A DNA stretch of 64,000 nucleotides from Magnetovibrio blakemorei (GTDB lineage Bacteria; Pseudomonadota; Alphaproteobacteria; Rhodospirillales; Magnetovibrionaceae), in contig NZ_MCGG01000027.1 of the NCBI RefSeq assembly GCF_001746755.1, positions 38,917-102,916 of the forward strand, read 5' to 3'. Below, piece after piece: positions 1-8,927 of this stretch. The notes beneath the pieces were generated by a model. The model did no database searches. It saw only the letters and a program-made list of their open reading frames with translations, and had not been told where the DNA came from. Position numbers and translations under genes: made by a program. Position 1 is the first letter of the stretch. Every line of letters begins with the position of its first letter.

Positions 1-604
1 AGATCGCTTTGGAATCTGCGGACTGTAACGAAAAATAGTCTTTTTGCCGTTCCGGATGGCTGAGGTAATGGGTGGCTCCGTAGGTGATCCAGTTTTTCAG
101 GCCTTCCAGTGACAACTGGCTCAACAGATACGGCATATGCGCCAGCATTTCGGGCAGACCGGGGCTGGGAATGGTGGTGTGAAAACCGTGGATGGAACCG
201 GTGGTCTTTTCCATGAAGGCAAACAGGGTGTCGATGTATTGGCTGAACAAGTCATGGGAGCGCAAGCGCCGGGCGGCTTCGCCCAAAGTCTGCAAAAACG
301 GCAAGATGGCTTTGCCGTTGGGGGTGCGCGACATCTTCCACACCGATTGGGAGACCTGTTCGATCACACCCTCGCCCAGACGCTCGGCAATTTCGGGCAT
401 TTCGGCCAGGTAAACCTGCACCGGCTCAAAGCCGCGACCAATCATGCAAATCAGCGACGCGCCGTCCAACAAGGTGCGCACACCTTGCGGGCTGAGGCGC
501 TGGACAGCGTCTTCCATACACCCCGCGAACGCGGTGTCGAGCTGCTCAAACCCACACGTGAGTTGGCTGCGCAGTTCGTCCAGTTCGGCTTGGTTGAGGG
601 TCAT
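1..604 (-). CDS. cbbO: RuBisCO activase subunit CbbO, N-terminal part (cut by window edge)
   Basis: The minus-strand frame opens with ATG at 604-602 (MTLNQAELDELRSQL) and stays open for 201 codons to the window edge, so only the N-terminal part is visible. It lies downstream of cbbQ in the same orientation. The stretch near the edge (YLSHPERQKDYFSLQSADS) is the conserved block of the CbbO/NorD family just ahead of its long linker and C-terminal von Willebrand A domain, which lies outside the window. CbbO pairs with the AAA+ protein CbbQ to remodel inhibited form II RuBisCO. The family and context call is strong. The MIDAS residues cannot be checked here. A 210-bp gap holding a palindromic element separates it from cbbQ. 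Confidence 0.85.
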   Translation of the reverse strand, partial: MTLNQAELDELRSQLTCGFEQLDTAFAGCMEDAVQRLSPQGVRTLLDGASLICMIGRGFEPVQVYLAEMPEIAERLGEGVIEQVSQSVWKMSRTPNGKAILPFLQTLGEAARRLRSHDLFSQYIDTLFAFMEKTTGSIHGFHTTIPSPGLPEMLAHMPYLLSQLSLEGLKNWITYGATHYLSHPERQKDYFSLQSADSKAI

Positions 605-662
605 CGCAAATAGCCTTTTTGCAAGGTGAATTGCTGGTAAAAAAATACATAAGCTTCATTTT

Positions 663-803
663 GAACCACAAAGAGCACAGAGGTCACAGAGATGATCTTC
701 AAAACCGCCCTCACCTCTATCAAAAAGCCATTTTAAAGATCTTCGATGAGATGAATTTTTGCTGTCTTAGGGTCCTCTGTGTGCTCTGTGTACTCTGTGG
801 TTA
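663..803. repeat. MITE/REP-like palindromic element between cbbQ and cbbO
   Basis: Two ends of about 28 bp form an imperfect inverted repeat: the left arm begins AACCACAAAGAGCACAGAG at 664 and the right arm, read on the other strand from 802, begins AACCACAGAGTACACAGAG. About 23 of 28 positions agree. Each arm is itself built from repeated CACAGAG units. The roughly 85-bp middle is unrelated and AT-rich. Elements with AACCACAGAG/CACAGAG termini are scattered through many bacterial genomes, so a dispersed non-coding element is the likely reading. No transposase is present. It sits in the cbbQ-cbbO gap, so as RNA it would form a long stem inside the cbbMQO transcript. Confidence 0.7.
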
Positions 804-814
804 AAAAACAATTC

Positions 815-1630
815 CTAGCCGAAAACGGCATCAATTGTGTGCTTCAACGTTGCGGCAATGTCCGCATCGTCGGTGATGGGCGCCACCAAAGCCATGCGGC
901 ATGCGGCGTTGGGGTTGATGCCTTGCTTGATCAAGCGTGCGGCGTAGACCAACAAGCGCGTTGAGATGCCTTCATCCAGGCCGTGGCCCTTCAGATTGCG
1001 CGCGGTGGCGCCGATTTTCACCAGCTTGGCGGCGGTGTCTTCATCGGTTCCCGTTTCTTTGGCAATGATGGCGGCCTCGACAGCGCCTTCGGCATAATCG
1101 AAATTCAGCCCGGAAAAGCGCTGTTTGGTTGACTGTTTTAAGTCCTTCATCAGGCTTTGATAACCGGGGTTGTAGGAAATCACCAATTGGAAATCGGCGT
1201 GGGCGTTGACCAATTCACCCTTTTTATCCAGCGGAAGCGTGCGGCGGTGATCGGTCAGCGGGTGAATGACGACGGTGGTGTCTTGGCGCGCTTCAACCAC
1301 TTCGTCCAGATAACAAATCGCGCCGATACGCGCCGCCACGGTCAGCGGGCCATCCAGCCAGCGGGTGCCGTTGGCATCCAACAAATAGCGCCCCACCAAA
1401 TCGGACGCGGTCATGTCTTCGTTACACGCCACAGTAATCAGCGGTTTTTTGAGCTTCCATGCCATGTATTCGATAAAGCGTGATTTACCGCACCCGGTGG
1501 GGCCCTTGACCATCACCGGAAGACGTTCGGCATAAGCGGCCTCATACAGTGCCACTTCGTTTCCGGTGGGCTGATAATACGGCTCTTGAGTGATCTGGTA
1601 CTGTAAAACGTCTATTTCATGGCTGGGCAT
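815..1630 (-). CDS. cbbQ: RuBisCO activase ATPase CbbQ
   Basis: 271-residue MoxR-type AAA+ ATPase of the CbbQ/NirQ/NorQ family. The Walker A motif GPTGCGKS is at residues 43-50, Walker B (AICYLDE) at about 104-110, and the sensor-1 region ISYNPGYQ at about 151-158. Length is normal for CbbQ. It starts at ATG 1630 and follows cbbM, with cbbO behind it, which gives the classical cbbM-cbbQ-cbbO order. CbbQ hexamers hydrolyse ATP and, through CbbO, release sugar-phosphate inhibitors from RuBisCO. The related NirQ/NorQ serve nitrite and nitric oxide reductases, but the RuBisCO neighbour decides the assignment. A hairpin terminator lies between cbbM and this gene, so expression is probably lower than cbbM. 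Confidence 0.93.
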   Translation of the reverse strand: MPSHEIDVLQYQITQEPYYQPTGNEVALYEAAYAERLPVMVKGPTGCGKSRFIEYMAWKLKKPLITVACNEDMTASDLVGRYLLDANGTRWLDGPLTVAARIGAICYLDEVVEARQDTTVVIHPLTDHRRTLPLDKKGELVNAHADFQLVISYNPGYQSLMKDLKQSTKQRFSGLNFDYAEGAVEAAIIAKETGTDEDTAAKLVKIGATARNLKGHGLDEGISTRLLVYAARLIKQGINPNAACRMALVAPITDDADIAATLKHTIDAVFG

Positions 1631-1662
1631 AACTTAGAATCCTTACAAACATGTAGGGCGGA

Positions 1663-1706
1663 GGAAAAAAGACCGGGAGCAGTTTGCACCACGCCCGGTC
1701 CTTTTT
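1663..1706 (-). terminator. Hairpin terminator/attenuator after cbbM
   Basis: Read leftward, GACCGGG (1700-1694) pairs with CCCGGTC (1677-1671) and is followed by a run of T (1670-1665). It sits directly after the cbbM stop and before cbbQ. It would let a fraction of transcripts continue into cbbQO, a common way to keep RuBisCO far above its activase. The opposite strand also has a T run, so it could work in both directions. Confidence 0.8.
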
Positions 1707-1742
1707 GCAAAGAATGCGTTCTCGAAAGAACTTTGGGCAAGC

Positions 1743-3122
1743 TTATTTGTGCACGCCCAATTTTTCGCGCCAACCGGGGAAGATCGTATCGGCATCGCCG
1801 GGGAAGCTTTCGAACGCGCGCGCAAATTCTTTGTGCTCTTTCGCGAATTCGATGGGATCAGCGCCCTGCTGCCAGCATTCGTAAGCCTGACGCAGCGAGA
1901 TCGCACCCGCAGCCGGGCTGTCGATGTGACCGTAGGAACCGCCACCGGACGTGTTGATCAAGTTGGCGTGGCCCAGGTTTTCGAAGAAGCCCGGCAAACG
2001 CAGTGCGTTCATGCCGCCCGAAATGATCGGGGTGGTCGGCTTCATGCCATACCATTCCTGGTGATAGAAAGGACCGTCGGCGCTGTCGCGTTCGATCATG
2101 TAAGCGATGTTTTTATCGGTCGCATCGCCTTCCATCTTGCCGTAGCCCATGGTGCCCACATGGATACCGGAAGCACCCTGCAAGCGGCTCATTTTGGCCA
2201 ACACAAAGGCGGTGTAACCGCGTTTTGCGGACGGCGACGTCACAGCGCCGTGACCGGCACGGTGATAGTGCAGGTACTGGTTGGCAAAGTGACGACGAGC
2301 GGTGGTGACCATACCGGGGCCACCCACATAACCGTCAACCAAGAACGCAACCTTGTCGGCGTCCGGGCCGAAGGTGTTCAAGATGAATTCGCCACGGGCC
2401 ATCATTTCATAGTGATCGTCAGCGGTGATGTTGGCGGAGAACAATTTGGCTTCGCCGGTTTCATCCATAGCGCGCTTCATGGAGTCATAGACCAAAGGAA
2501 TGGTTTCGCGCATCGGCGAGAACACCTGGTTGCCCTGGGGTTCGTCGTTTTTGATGAAGTCGCCGCCCAGCCAGAACTGGTAAGCCGCTTCGGCAAAGGG
2601 TTTCGGACGCAGGCCCAGCTTCGGTTTGATGATGGTACCGGCGATGTAACCGCCGTTGACCACGGGACGGCCCAAAATGCGCCACAAATCGGAAATGTCT
2701 TTGGACGGACCGTCGAACAAACGCAGGTATTTCTGCGGCACGTAGAAATCGAGCATCTTGGCGTAGGCGATGTCGCCCATGCCTTGGTTGTTGCCGATGG
2801 CCAACGTCAAGAACGACACGATCATCGCGCGGCCGTCGGTGATGTTGCGGTCGAACAGATCAACCGGATAGGCGATCTTCATGATTTCTTTGGCTTCGTC
2901 GATTTCGTAAACGAGCGCGTCAACACCTTTGGTGAAGTCATCCGTGGTGGACACTTCAACGTTGGTGCCGGTGGACGATTCAGCAGAGAAGTGAGCGGCG
3001 GCTTCAAGGTAACCGTAGCCGGTCTTCGGTTTCATCAAGTAAGCAACAAGAACGTGGTTGCCGCCTTTGATCAGGTCGTCTTCTTTAAGGCTCAAGTCTG
3101 CGTAACGATTGGACTGGTCCAT
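1743..3122 (-). CDS. cbbM: Form II ribulose-1,5-bisphosphate carboxylase/oxygenase
   Basis: 459 residues, the usual length of dimeric form II RuBisCO (Rhodospirillum rubrum type). The active-site motif GGDFIKNDE gives the carbamylated lysine at K191 with D193/E194 as Mg ligands. TIIKPKLG gives the catalytic K166. Numbering coincides with the R. rubrum enzyme. Loop 6 is visible as [11 protein letters not shown]. The enzyme fixes CO2 onto RuBP in the cytoplasm. Form II enzymes discriminate poorly against O2 and suit low-O2, high-CO2 settings. The start at 3122 has a purine-rich GAGAGGGG upstream. cbbR is divergent and cbbQO follows, so regulation by CbbR is expected. Confidence 0.98.
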   Translation of the reverse strand: MDQSNRYADLSLKEDDLIKGGNHVLVAYLMKPKTGYGYLEAAAHFSAESSTGTNVEVSTTDDFTKGVDALVYEIDEAKEIMKIAYPVDLFDRNITDGRAMIVSFLTLAIGNNQGMGDIAYAKMLDFYVPQKYLRLFDGPSKDISDLWRILGRPVVNGGYIAGTIIKPKLGLRPKPFAEAAYQFWLGGDFIKNDEPQGNQVFSPMRETIPLVYDSMKRAMDETGEAKLFSANITADDHYEMMARGEFILNTFGPDADKVAFLVDGYVGGPGMVTTARRHFANQYLHYHRAGHGAVTSPSAKRGYTAFVLAKMSRLQGASGIHVGTMGYGKMEGDATDKNIAYMIERDSADGPFYHQEWYGMKPTTPIISGGMNALRLPGFFENLGHANLINTSGGGSYGHIDSPAAGAISLRQAYECWQQGADPIEFAKEHKEFARAFESFPGDADTIFPGWREKLGVHK

Positions 3123-3380
3123 AATAGGCCCCTCTCTTCATGTCTCTCGATTGCGTGAAGGTCCCGCTTGGTTATCGCTTGGGACCAGCACCTTCCCTTA
3201 GGTTTCTGTTTCTGTTTGGAGGGCGTTGTGTTCAACACCGTGTAGAACCACCCTTCAAGTGGCGCAGACTATACGGGGCACATGTGCATAAAAGAATTCA
3301 TTTATATTGATGATCAGCATAATATTTGCTTATAGTAATGCGCGAACACCATGATCTGCTTGGCTTTTTTAAAAAATTAA
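3123..3380. promoter_or_regulatory. Divergent cbbM/cbbR control region
   Basis: This 258-bp gap separates divergent cbbM and cbbR, the standard place for CbbR to bind. The segment 3302-3336 is AT-rich with a partly symmetric core around TGATCA (3311-3316) and TTATA/TAATA blocks. It resembles LysR-type T-N11-A sites but I cannot assign an exact operator. The cbbM ribosome site lies at about 3126-3133 on the minus strand. No other gene is seen in the gap. Confidence 0.45.
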
Positions 3381-4457
3381 ATGAAATACAACGACATGCA
3401 CGTAACTTTACGACAATTAGAAGCTTTCACCGCCGTCGCAAATCACCTCAGCTTCACCCGTGCAGCGGAACAGTTAAACCTTTCGCAGCCTGCTGTGTCC
3501 ATGCAAATCAAGCAATTGGAATCGCAACTGGGCCAAGCCTTGTTCGAACAAATGGGGAAAAAAATCCACCTCACTGAATCAGGTCACGAAGTGCGTAAAT
3601 TTGCGCGCTCGATTCTTCAGCAGGTTGATGACATGGAAACGGCGCTGACCAGCCTCAGCGGCTTGGAACGCGGCACCTTGAGCATTTCGGTCGCCACCAC
3701 GGCGCACTATTTTGCCCCGAAGCTTCTGAAGATCTTTTGTGAGCGCTACCCCGGCGTCAACGTCAAACTGGATGTCACCAATCGAGAACAGTTGGTCAGC
3801 CAGTTGGAAAACAACATCGTCGATATGGTGATCATGGGCCGTCCGCCGGAAAACGTGGACGTGGAATCGGGGGCGTTCATGGAAAACCCCCTGGTTCTGA
3901 TTGCCCCCGCCGACCATCCATTCACGCGGGAAAAATCGATCCAACTGAAACGTCTGGCCAACGAAGTGTTTTTGGTCCGCGAAGTGGGTTCGGGAACCCG
4001 CAAAGCCATGGAACTGTTTTTCACCCAACACAATATTCCCATGATTATGGGCATGGAGGTCAGCTCAGACGAAGCCATCAAGCGCAGCGTGCAAGCGGGC
4101 TTGGGACTGGGCATCATGAGCCGCGACGCGATTCAGAATGAACTTCAACTAAATCTTCTAAGCGCGCCAGATGTTTTGCATTTTCCGATTATGCGACATT
4201 GGTACGTGATGCACCGTAAAGGCAAACGACTGTCGCCCATCGCGCAAGCCTTTAAGGACTTTTTGCTCCAGGAAGCGGCCGGTATTCTCAACAAAGAACC
4301 AACGCTGCGTGATGCCGCTCAGTTACAGACGCCCCAGATGCCCCCGCTGAAGGCCCCAACGCCTTCCGCTGCAAACAACAAATACGCTCCAGCGCGCCCC
4401 AAGTATGTTTTGACGGGCCCTGACGGCAAGCCCATCCCCCCGGCCCCGCGCAAATAA
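3381..4457 (+). CDS. cbbR: LysR-type regulator of carbon fixation CbbR, with Pro/Ala-rich tail
   Basis: LysR-family activator, 358 residues from ATG 3381; a second ATG at 3396 (MHVTLRQLEAF) fits the family N-terminus equally well. The winged HTH covers about residues 8-68 (LSFTRAAEQLNLSQPAVSMQ). The effector domain covers about 95-300 and ends with the usual RHWYVMHRKGKRLSPIAQAF block. It is transcribed away from cbbM, which is the classical cbbR arrangement and supports the name. CbbR senses Calvin-cycle metabolites or NADPH and activates cbb operons. Oddly, the last ~55 residues form a Pro/Ala/Lys-rich extension (positions 4290-4454) not seen in typical ~310-residue CbbR proteins. Confidence 0.9.
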   Translation: MKYNDMHVTLRQLEAFTAVANHLSFTRAAEQLNLSQPAVSMQIKQLESQLGQALFEQMGKKIHLTESGHEVRKFARSILQQVDDMETALTSLSGLERGTLSISVATTAHYFAPKLLKIFCERYPGVNVKLDVTNREQLVSQLENNIVDMVIMGRPPENVDVESGAFMENPLVLIAPADHPFTREKSIQLKRLANEVFLVREVGSGTRKAMELFFTQHNIPMIMGMEVSSDEAIKRSVQAGLGLGIMSRDAIQNELQLNLLSAPDVLHFPIMRHWYVMHRKGKRLSPIAQAFKDFLLQEAAGILNKEPTLRDAAQLQTPQMPPLKAPTPSAANNKYAPARPKYVLTGPDGKPIPPAPRK

Positions 4458-4526
4458 GCGTCCACTTTGGCTCAATGCCTTAATGTTAATCCAGCACACA
4501 TCCTACAGAGATTGTCTTGAGCGTGT

Positions 4527-4577
4527 ATTTACGCAATTATGGTTGCGCAAGTACAATTGCTTGGTGCATGCGTAAAT
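4527..4577. promoter_or_regulatory. Nested inverted repeats upstream of hydrolase gene
   Basis: ATTTACGCA at 4527-4535 is matched by TGCGTAAAT at 4569-4577. Between them lie a second pair (CAATT 4534-4538 / AATTG 4555-4559) and the palindrome TTGCGCAA (4543-4550). The block ends about 30 bp before the hydrolase start. Nested symmetry suggests an operator or a structured leader. The bound protein is not identifiable. Confidence 0.4.
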
Positions 4578-4608
4578 ATCAAGACATAACCGTAGGACTA
4601 AAAAAAGA

Positions 4609-5196
4609 GTGGAAAATGACACGCCCGTTTTAATGGTTCCGGGGCTGGGTGGGTCCGACTCGGGACACTGGCAAACCCATTGGCATGACCGTCATGCAAG
4701 CTGTGAGTTTGTTCAATCCGTCAATTGGAACCTGCCCGAACGGGAAAGCTGGTTGGCGGGCTTGGACTTGGCCATTCACGCCTGTGCAACCCCGCCTTTG
4801 CTGGTGGCCCACAGTCTCGGCTGTGCTTTGGTGGCGCACTGGGTGGCTCAAGCCCATAAAAGAAACGGCGGCGTGTCCAATCTACCTGTCCGCGGTGCGT
4901 TGCTTGTGGCCCCTGCAGATGTGGATTCTGAGGCCCATACCCCGGCCGAGACACACGTTTTTGCGCCTATGCCGCTGTCCGTTTTCCCTTTTCCCTCGAC
5001 CGTCGTCGCCAGCACCAATGACCCATACGTCGATCCCGTAAGGGCCAAACTGTTCGCCACGGCGTGGGGCGCCGAATACACCAATGTTGGTCCACGCGGT
5101 CACATCAACGCGGACTCGCATTTAGGAGACTGGCAAGAAGGCTGGGACCTGCTTACAGATCTATACCGTGAGGATGAGCAGCTGTCGCGGGCTTGA
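4609..5196 (+). CDS. RBBP9/YdeN-family serine hydrolase
   Basis: 195-residue alpha/beta hydrolase of the RBBP9/YdeN family. Family hallmarks are the N-terminal VPGLGGSDSGHWQ (oxyanion region), the nucleophile elbow AHSLG with Ser69, Asp138 in the STNDPYVDP segment and His165 in PRGHIN. Length is typical. It begins with GTG at 4609; AGGA lies about 12 bp upstream. The cytoplasmic substrate is not known for bacterial members. Its 3' end overlaps the convergent EamA gene by 44 bp. There is no operon partner. Confidence 0.8.
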   Translation: MENDTPVLMVPGLGGSDSGHWQTHWHDRHASCEFVQSVNWNLPERESWLAGLDLAIHACATPPLLVAHSLGCALVAHWVAQAHKRNGGVSNLPVRGALLVAPADVDSEAHTPAETHVFAPMPLSVFPFPSTVVASTNDPYVDPVRAKLFATAWGAEYTNVGPRGHINADSHLGDWQEGWDLLTDLYREDEQLSRA

Positions 5197-6076
5197 TCCG
5201 GGTTTCTCGGTGCAACAGATACAGGCCGCTGGCGACAATCACCCCTGCCCCAACCACCGTGGACAAACCCGGAACGTGCCCCCACAGCACAAATCCGATC
5301 AACCCGGCCCACACCATCGCCGAATACTCAAAAGGCGCCACCAAACCGATTGGCGCGATGGAAAAGGCACGGGTCAGACTCAAATGTCCAGCCACGGCAA
5401 AGGCTCCCGCCAAAGCCACCCAGCCAACGTCGATCGCCGACATGGGTTTAAAGTCGGCCCAGATAAGGGTACTGGCGACCACGCCAACCCATACGTTAAA
5501 ATACAGAACCTGCTTAAACGCCCCTTCGCCCACATCGTCACCCTTGCGGCCCATCCACCGGGTGATCAGCATGAACACGGCGTAGGCGAAGCTGGCGAGC
5601 AAGGCATACACGGCTCCGCTTTGAAAAAAGTCACCCCCGGGGTTGGCCGCGATCATGACGCCGACAAAACCAACGATAACAGCGGCCCAACGGTGCGGCC
5701 CCACATACTCTTTCAACAGCGGCACGGACAAGGCCGTCATCACAAAGGTTGTGCCGAAAAAGATCACTGTGGCATCCGCCAAAGCCATCGTTTGCAACGC
5801 CTTGAAAAATGCGAGCGGAGCAAAAAATCCCACCAAGACCCGCACAAAATGCAATCCGGGCCGTTTTGTACGCAACGCCTCGCTGGGCAGCGACCGCCAG
5901 GCCCAAATCAACATAACGGGGGCCACAAACCAACTGCGCACGGCCAGAATCTGCAAAACGCTAAAATCGCGTTCCAGCAGAATTTTGATCACCCCATCCA
6001 TCACCGACAACAACAAAGCGCCCAGCAAAATCAACGCAATGCCCTGCATATTATGGCGGTGGGTATCAATCATCAT
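5153..6076 (-). CDS. EamA/DMT-superfamily permease
   Basis: 307 residues with ten predicted hydrophobic segments arranged as two five-helix EamA repeats (about 12-140 and 150-285). Examples are GIALILLGALLLSVMDGVIK at the N-terminus and FSIAPIGLVAPFEYSAMVWA in the second repeat, a conserved EamA block. These inner-membrane proteins export or import small metabolites; the substrate cannot be read from sequence. The start is at ATG 6076, with a second in-frame ATG next to it. Its end runs 44 bp into the convergent hydrolase gene. The window has two further EamA genes (42656-43579, 49661-50575), which are not close copies. Confidence 0.85.
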   Translation of the reverse strand: MMIDTHRHNMQGIALILLGALLLSVMDGVIKILLERDFSVLQILAVRSWFVAPVMLIWAWRSLPSEALRTKRPGLHFVRVLVGFFAPLAFFKALQTMALADATVIFFGTTFVMTALSVPLLKEYVGPHRWAAVIVGFVGVMIAANPGGDFFQSGAVYALLASFAYAVFMLITRWMGRKGDDVGEGAFKQVLYFNVWVGVVASTLIWADFKPMSAIDVGWVALAGAFAVAGHLSLTRAFSIAPIGLVAPFEYSAMVWAGLIGFVLWGHVPGLSTVVGAGVIVASGLYLLHRETRIKPATAAHPHGIDL

Positions 6077-6180
6077 GGTTGGTCCGTCCCGGCAGAAAGC
6101 ACAACTTGTGATAGCGCACCCTGAATAATTCCGATATGATTTTGCACTATAAATTATCCAAGCGGAATGAGGAGTTGTTT

Positions 6181-7744
6181 ATGCACAAAGGGTTGGTCGG
6201 CGGCGTGGTCGTCTTAGCATTGGTTGGGGCGGGTGTCGGTGGTTTTTTTTGTGATCGACAACAAGGTCCGTACGGCCGTGCACAATAATTTTGATGACCT
6301 TGCCAAATCATCGCCCTCAGTCAAGTCCGCAAGCTTTGAAGGGCATGAGGTGGATTTTTTTGCTGATGAGATCAAACTTCATAAGGTTCAAGTTGACCTT
6401 TATCTCAGCAAACTGCCTGAGTTTAACAATACAAAAACAGATGGTATTGACCTCAAAGGTATAGGCACCCAAACGGTTCAGACGATGACCATCTCTGGGC
6501 TTCGGGAGATCGTTTTTGGCGGCAATAAGATCAGTCGTATCGATGCAGATGGCATCGAATTCGGCGCTGAGATGGTCCAAACCATCACCTCGCCTGCGGA
6601 TGCTCAGCAGCCCAGCCCCTTGTCGACCTCGATGGTGATGAGCGGCGCCCTACCCCATGCAGAGATTTACGGATTTGATTACAGCCGATTGGGTCAGGCG
6701 ACTAAGGCAATGCTGTTGCCGTATAAGGTTGACCGCTACGAAGCCAAAGACATCCAGATCATCTTGGCCATCAAACAAACCTCTCAAGGACTCATAGACA
6801 ACCTCACGGGCGAGCCCAAGAAGGTTGCGCCCCTACATGCAGACCTCAGCATTTCCCGCATCATCGGCACCGATGTCTCAAATGATTATATCGGCTCAGT
6901 GCGCTATGAAAACACGATTGCCAACCTTTCAGATCCTGAAAACTTAAAAGAACCTGTGATGCTTAAAATGGCTGAAATGTCCATGACCGACACCAAAATG
7001 GTTGACCTGATGCCGTTGCAGAGCACTCTGGAAATCAAGGGGTTTGAATTTGATACCTCCAAAATGGACAGCCCCAAAGGCAAGGCGATGATGGCCGTGT
7101 TGGGCATCGATCAAATCAACGTTCATATAAAAACAAGCTATGATTTTGATCCAGACCAACACACCCTAAGCGTCAGCGCGCTCCGTTTTGGCTTGAAGCA
7201 AGCGGGCAGCATCGACCTAAACTTTGCCCTTTCGGGGCTGCCTGAGCTTGATGAACTGCGCAGCTTGGATGATCTACAAATGGCCTTAAAGCAAGCCCCT
7301 GCTCTGTCCTCATCGCCGGAACAGGCCCCGGAACAGTCACCCGAAATGGTTCAAGCGCAGGCAGAGTTGAAGGCCATGTTTAAGGACCTGTCCATTGCCC
7401 AACTTGCCCTGCAATACCAAGACGAAGGCATCTTGAAGAAGTTTTTGGGTGCTCAGGCCATGCAATTGAACGCGGAACCCGCCCAGGTGGCCGAAGCTTA
7501 CGCCCAGCAAGCGGCGAAAATCATCACCGCCACCCATGGTGCAGAAGCCGCCGAGAAAGCACAAAGGGTCCTGATTGCGTTCCTTACCAACCCCGACGCT
7601 TTGCGCGTTGAGCTGAAATCCACCCCGCCCGTTAACCTTCAAGACTTGTCCGAACAAATCAAAGTCAGCGGCCCGATGGCCTTACAGGCTTTTGAGCTCA
7701 ACGTTCTCGGTGGTGCCGAGGCGCTCTCAAACTCGGGGCGATGA
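6181..7744 (+). CDS. Membrane-anchored protein of unknown function, frameshifted at a T8 run
   Basis: A strong ribosome site (AGGAG, about 7 bp spacing) precedes ATG 6181. The first 23 codons give a clean N-terminal membrane anchor (MHKGLVGGVVVLALVGAGVG plus GFF). At 6243-6250 eight T residues put the frame out: as written it stops at 6286-6288 after 35 codons. Removing one T joins it to a long frame (FFVIDNKVRTAVHNNF...) that runs to the stop at 7744, a protein of about 520 residues. The body is soluble, with alternating beta-like segments and a Gln/Ala/Glu-rich helical part (about residues 365-460). I recognise no domain. This may be a sequencing error, a slippage-regulated gene or a fresh pseudogene. 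Confidence 0.7.
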
Positions 7745-7764
7745 TTTTCACCTGAGGGATAAAT

Positions 7765-7796
7765 AAAAAGGGCGGCCCGTTTGGACCGCCCTTTTT
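7765..7796. terminator. Bidirectional terminator
   Basis: AAAAAGGGCGG pairs with CCGCCCTTTTT around a 10-nt loop, with A and T runs on the two sides. It lies between the convergent unknown gene and the aldolase gene and can end transcripts from both. Confidence 0.9.
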
Positions 7797-7820
7797 GTTT
7801 GGATAGCTGACGTTTTGGTC

Positions 7821-8885
7821 TTAGTTGACCTTCGCATCCAGCTCACCTTTTGCATATTTCCCGAACATGACTTCAAGAGACAGCACTTTGATTTTGCTGG
7901 CTTGACCCGCTGAACCGAAGGCTTCGTAGCGGTTCTTGCAAACGTCACGCATGCCTTTGGTGGCTTCCGCCAAGAATTTACGCGGATCGAAGTTGGACGG
8001 GTTGTCGTGCAGGTGACGACGGATCGCCCCCGTGGACGCCATACGCAAATCGGTGTCGATGTTGACTTTGCGCACACCGGACTTGATGCCTTCGACGATT
8101 TCTTCGACAGGAACACCATAGGTTTGGCCCATGTCGCCACCGAAATCGTTGATGATTTTCAGCCAGTCTTGCGGAACCGAGCTGGAACCGTGCATCACCA
8201 GGTGAACCGACGGAATGCGTTTGTGGATTTCTTTCACGCGGTCAATGCGCAAAATGGCTCCGGTCGGCTTTTTGGTGAACTTGTAAGCACCGTGAGACGT
8301 GCCGATGGCGATGGCCAGCGCGTCCACGTTGGTTTTTTTGACGAAGTCAGCGGCTTCGTCCGGATCTGTGAGCATCTGGTCCATTTCCAGCTTGCCTTCA
8401 GCGCCTTGGCCGTCTTCTTCACCCGCTTCGCCGGTTTCCAAAGAACCCAAGCAGCCCAACTCGCCTTCGACGGAAACGCCACAAGCGTGCGCCATGTCGA
8501 CCACCTGACGGGTGGTGGCAACGTTGTATTCGTAAGACGACGGGGTTTTGCCGTCGCTCATCAACGAGCCGTCCATCATCACCGAGCTAAAGCCCGATTG
8601 GATGGAGCGTTGACACACGTCCGGGGAAGCGCCGTGATCTTGGTGCATGCAAATCGGAATGTGCGGATAGGCTTCAACGGCAGCCGAGATCAGGTGGCGC
8701 AAAAACGTTTCGCCAGCATAACCGCGGGCCCCTGCGGAACCTTGCAAAATCACCGGGCTGTCAACCGCATCGGCGGCTTCCATGATGGCTTTGACCTGTT
8801 CCATGTTGTTCACGTTAAACGCAGGCAAGCCGTAGCTGTTTTCTGCTGCGTGGTCGAGAAGTTGGCGCAATGATACGAGGGCCAT
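7821..8885 (-). CDS. cbbA: Class II fructose-1,6-bisphosphate aldolase (Calvin-type)
   Basis: 354 residues, the length of class II aldolases of the CbbA subtype. [19 protein letters not shown] is the standard N-terminus. The Zn-binding HQDHG is at about residues 82-86. The Gly/Glu-rich insert ([17 protein letters not shown]) marks the Calvin/gluconeogenic subtype, and HGSSSVP supplies a further Zn ligand region. It condenses dihydroxyacetone phosphate with glyceraldehyde-3-phosphate (FBP), and with erythrose-4-phosphate (SBP) in the Calvin cycle. It is the last gene of the leftward glpX-prk-tkt-fba set, 42 bp after transketolase, with a terminator behind it. Confidence 0.95.
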   Translation of the reverse strand: MALVSLRQLLDHAAENSYGLPAFNVNNMEQVKAIMEAADAVDSPVILQGSAGARGYAGETFLRHLISAAVEAYPHIPICMHQDHGASPDVCQRSIQSGFSSVMMDGSLMSDGKTPSSYEYNVATTRQVVDMAHACGVSVEGELGCLGSLETGEAGEEDGQGAEGKLEMDQMLTDPDEAADFVKKTNVDALAIAIGTSHGAYKFTKKPTGAILRIDRVKEIHKRIPSVHLVMHGSSSVPQDWLKIINDFGGDMGQTYGVPVEEIVEGIKSGVRKVNIDTDLRMASTGAIRRHLHDNPSNFDPRKFLAEATKGMRDVCKNRYEAFGSAGQASKIKVLSLEVMFGKYAKGELDAKVN

Positions 8886-8927
8886 GAGTCTCTAACTCCC
8901 TTTTTTGTTGTTTCGTTACCGAATGGC

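Noticed and set aside
1749..3158. Long open frame of 469 codons on the plus strand opposite cbbM
   Set aside because: It is antisense to an intact RuBisCO gene, has no recognisable domain, and arises from the codon bias of cbbM.
5168..6124. Open frame of 318 codons opposite the EamA permease gene
   Set aside because: Low-complexity His/Pro/Gln text typical of the antisense of membrane-protein genes; no start signal.
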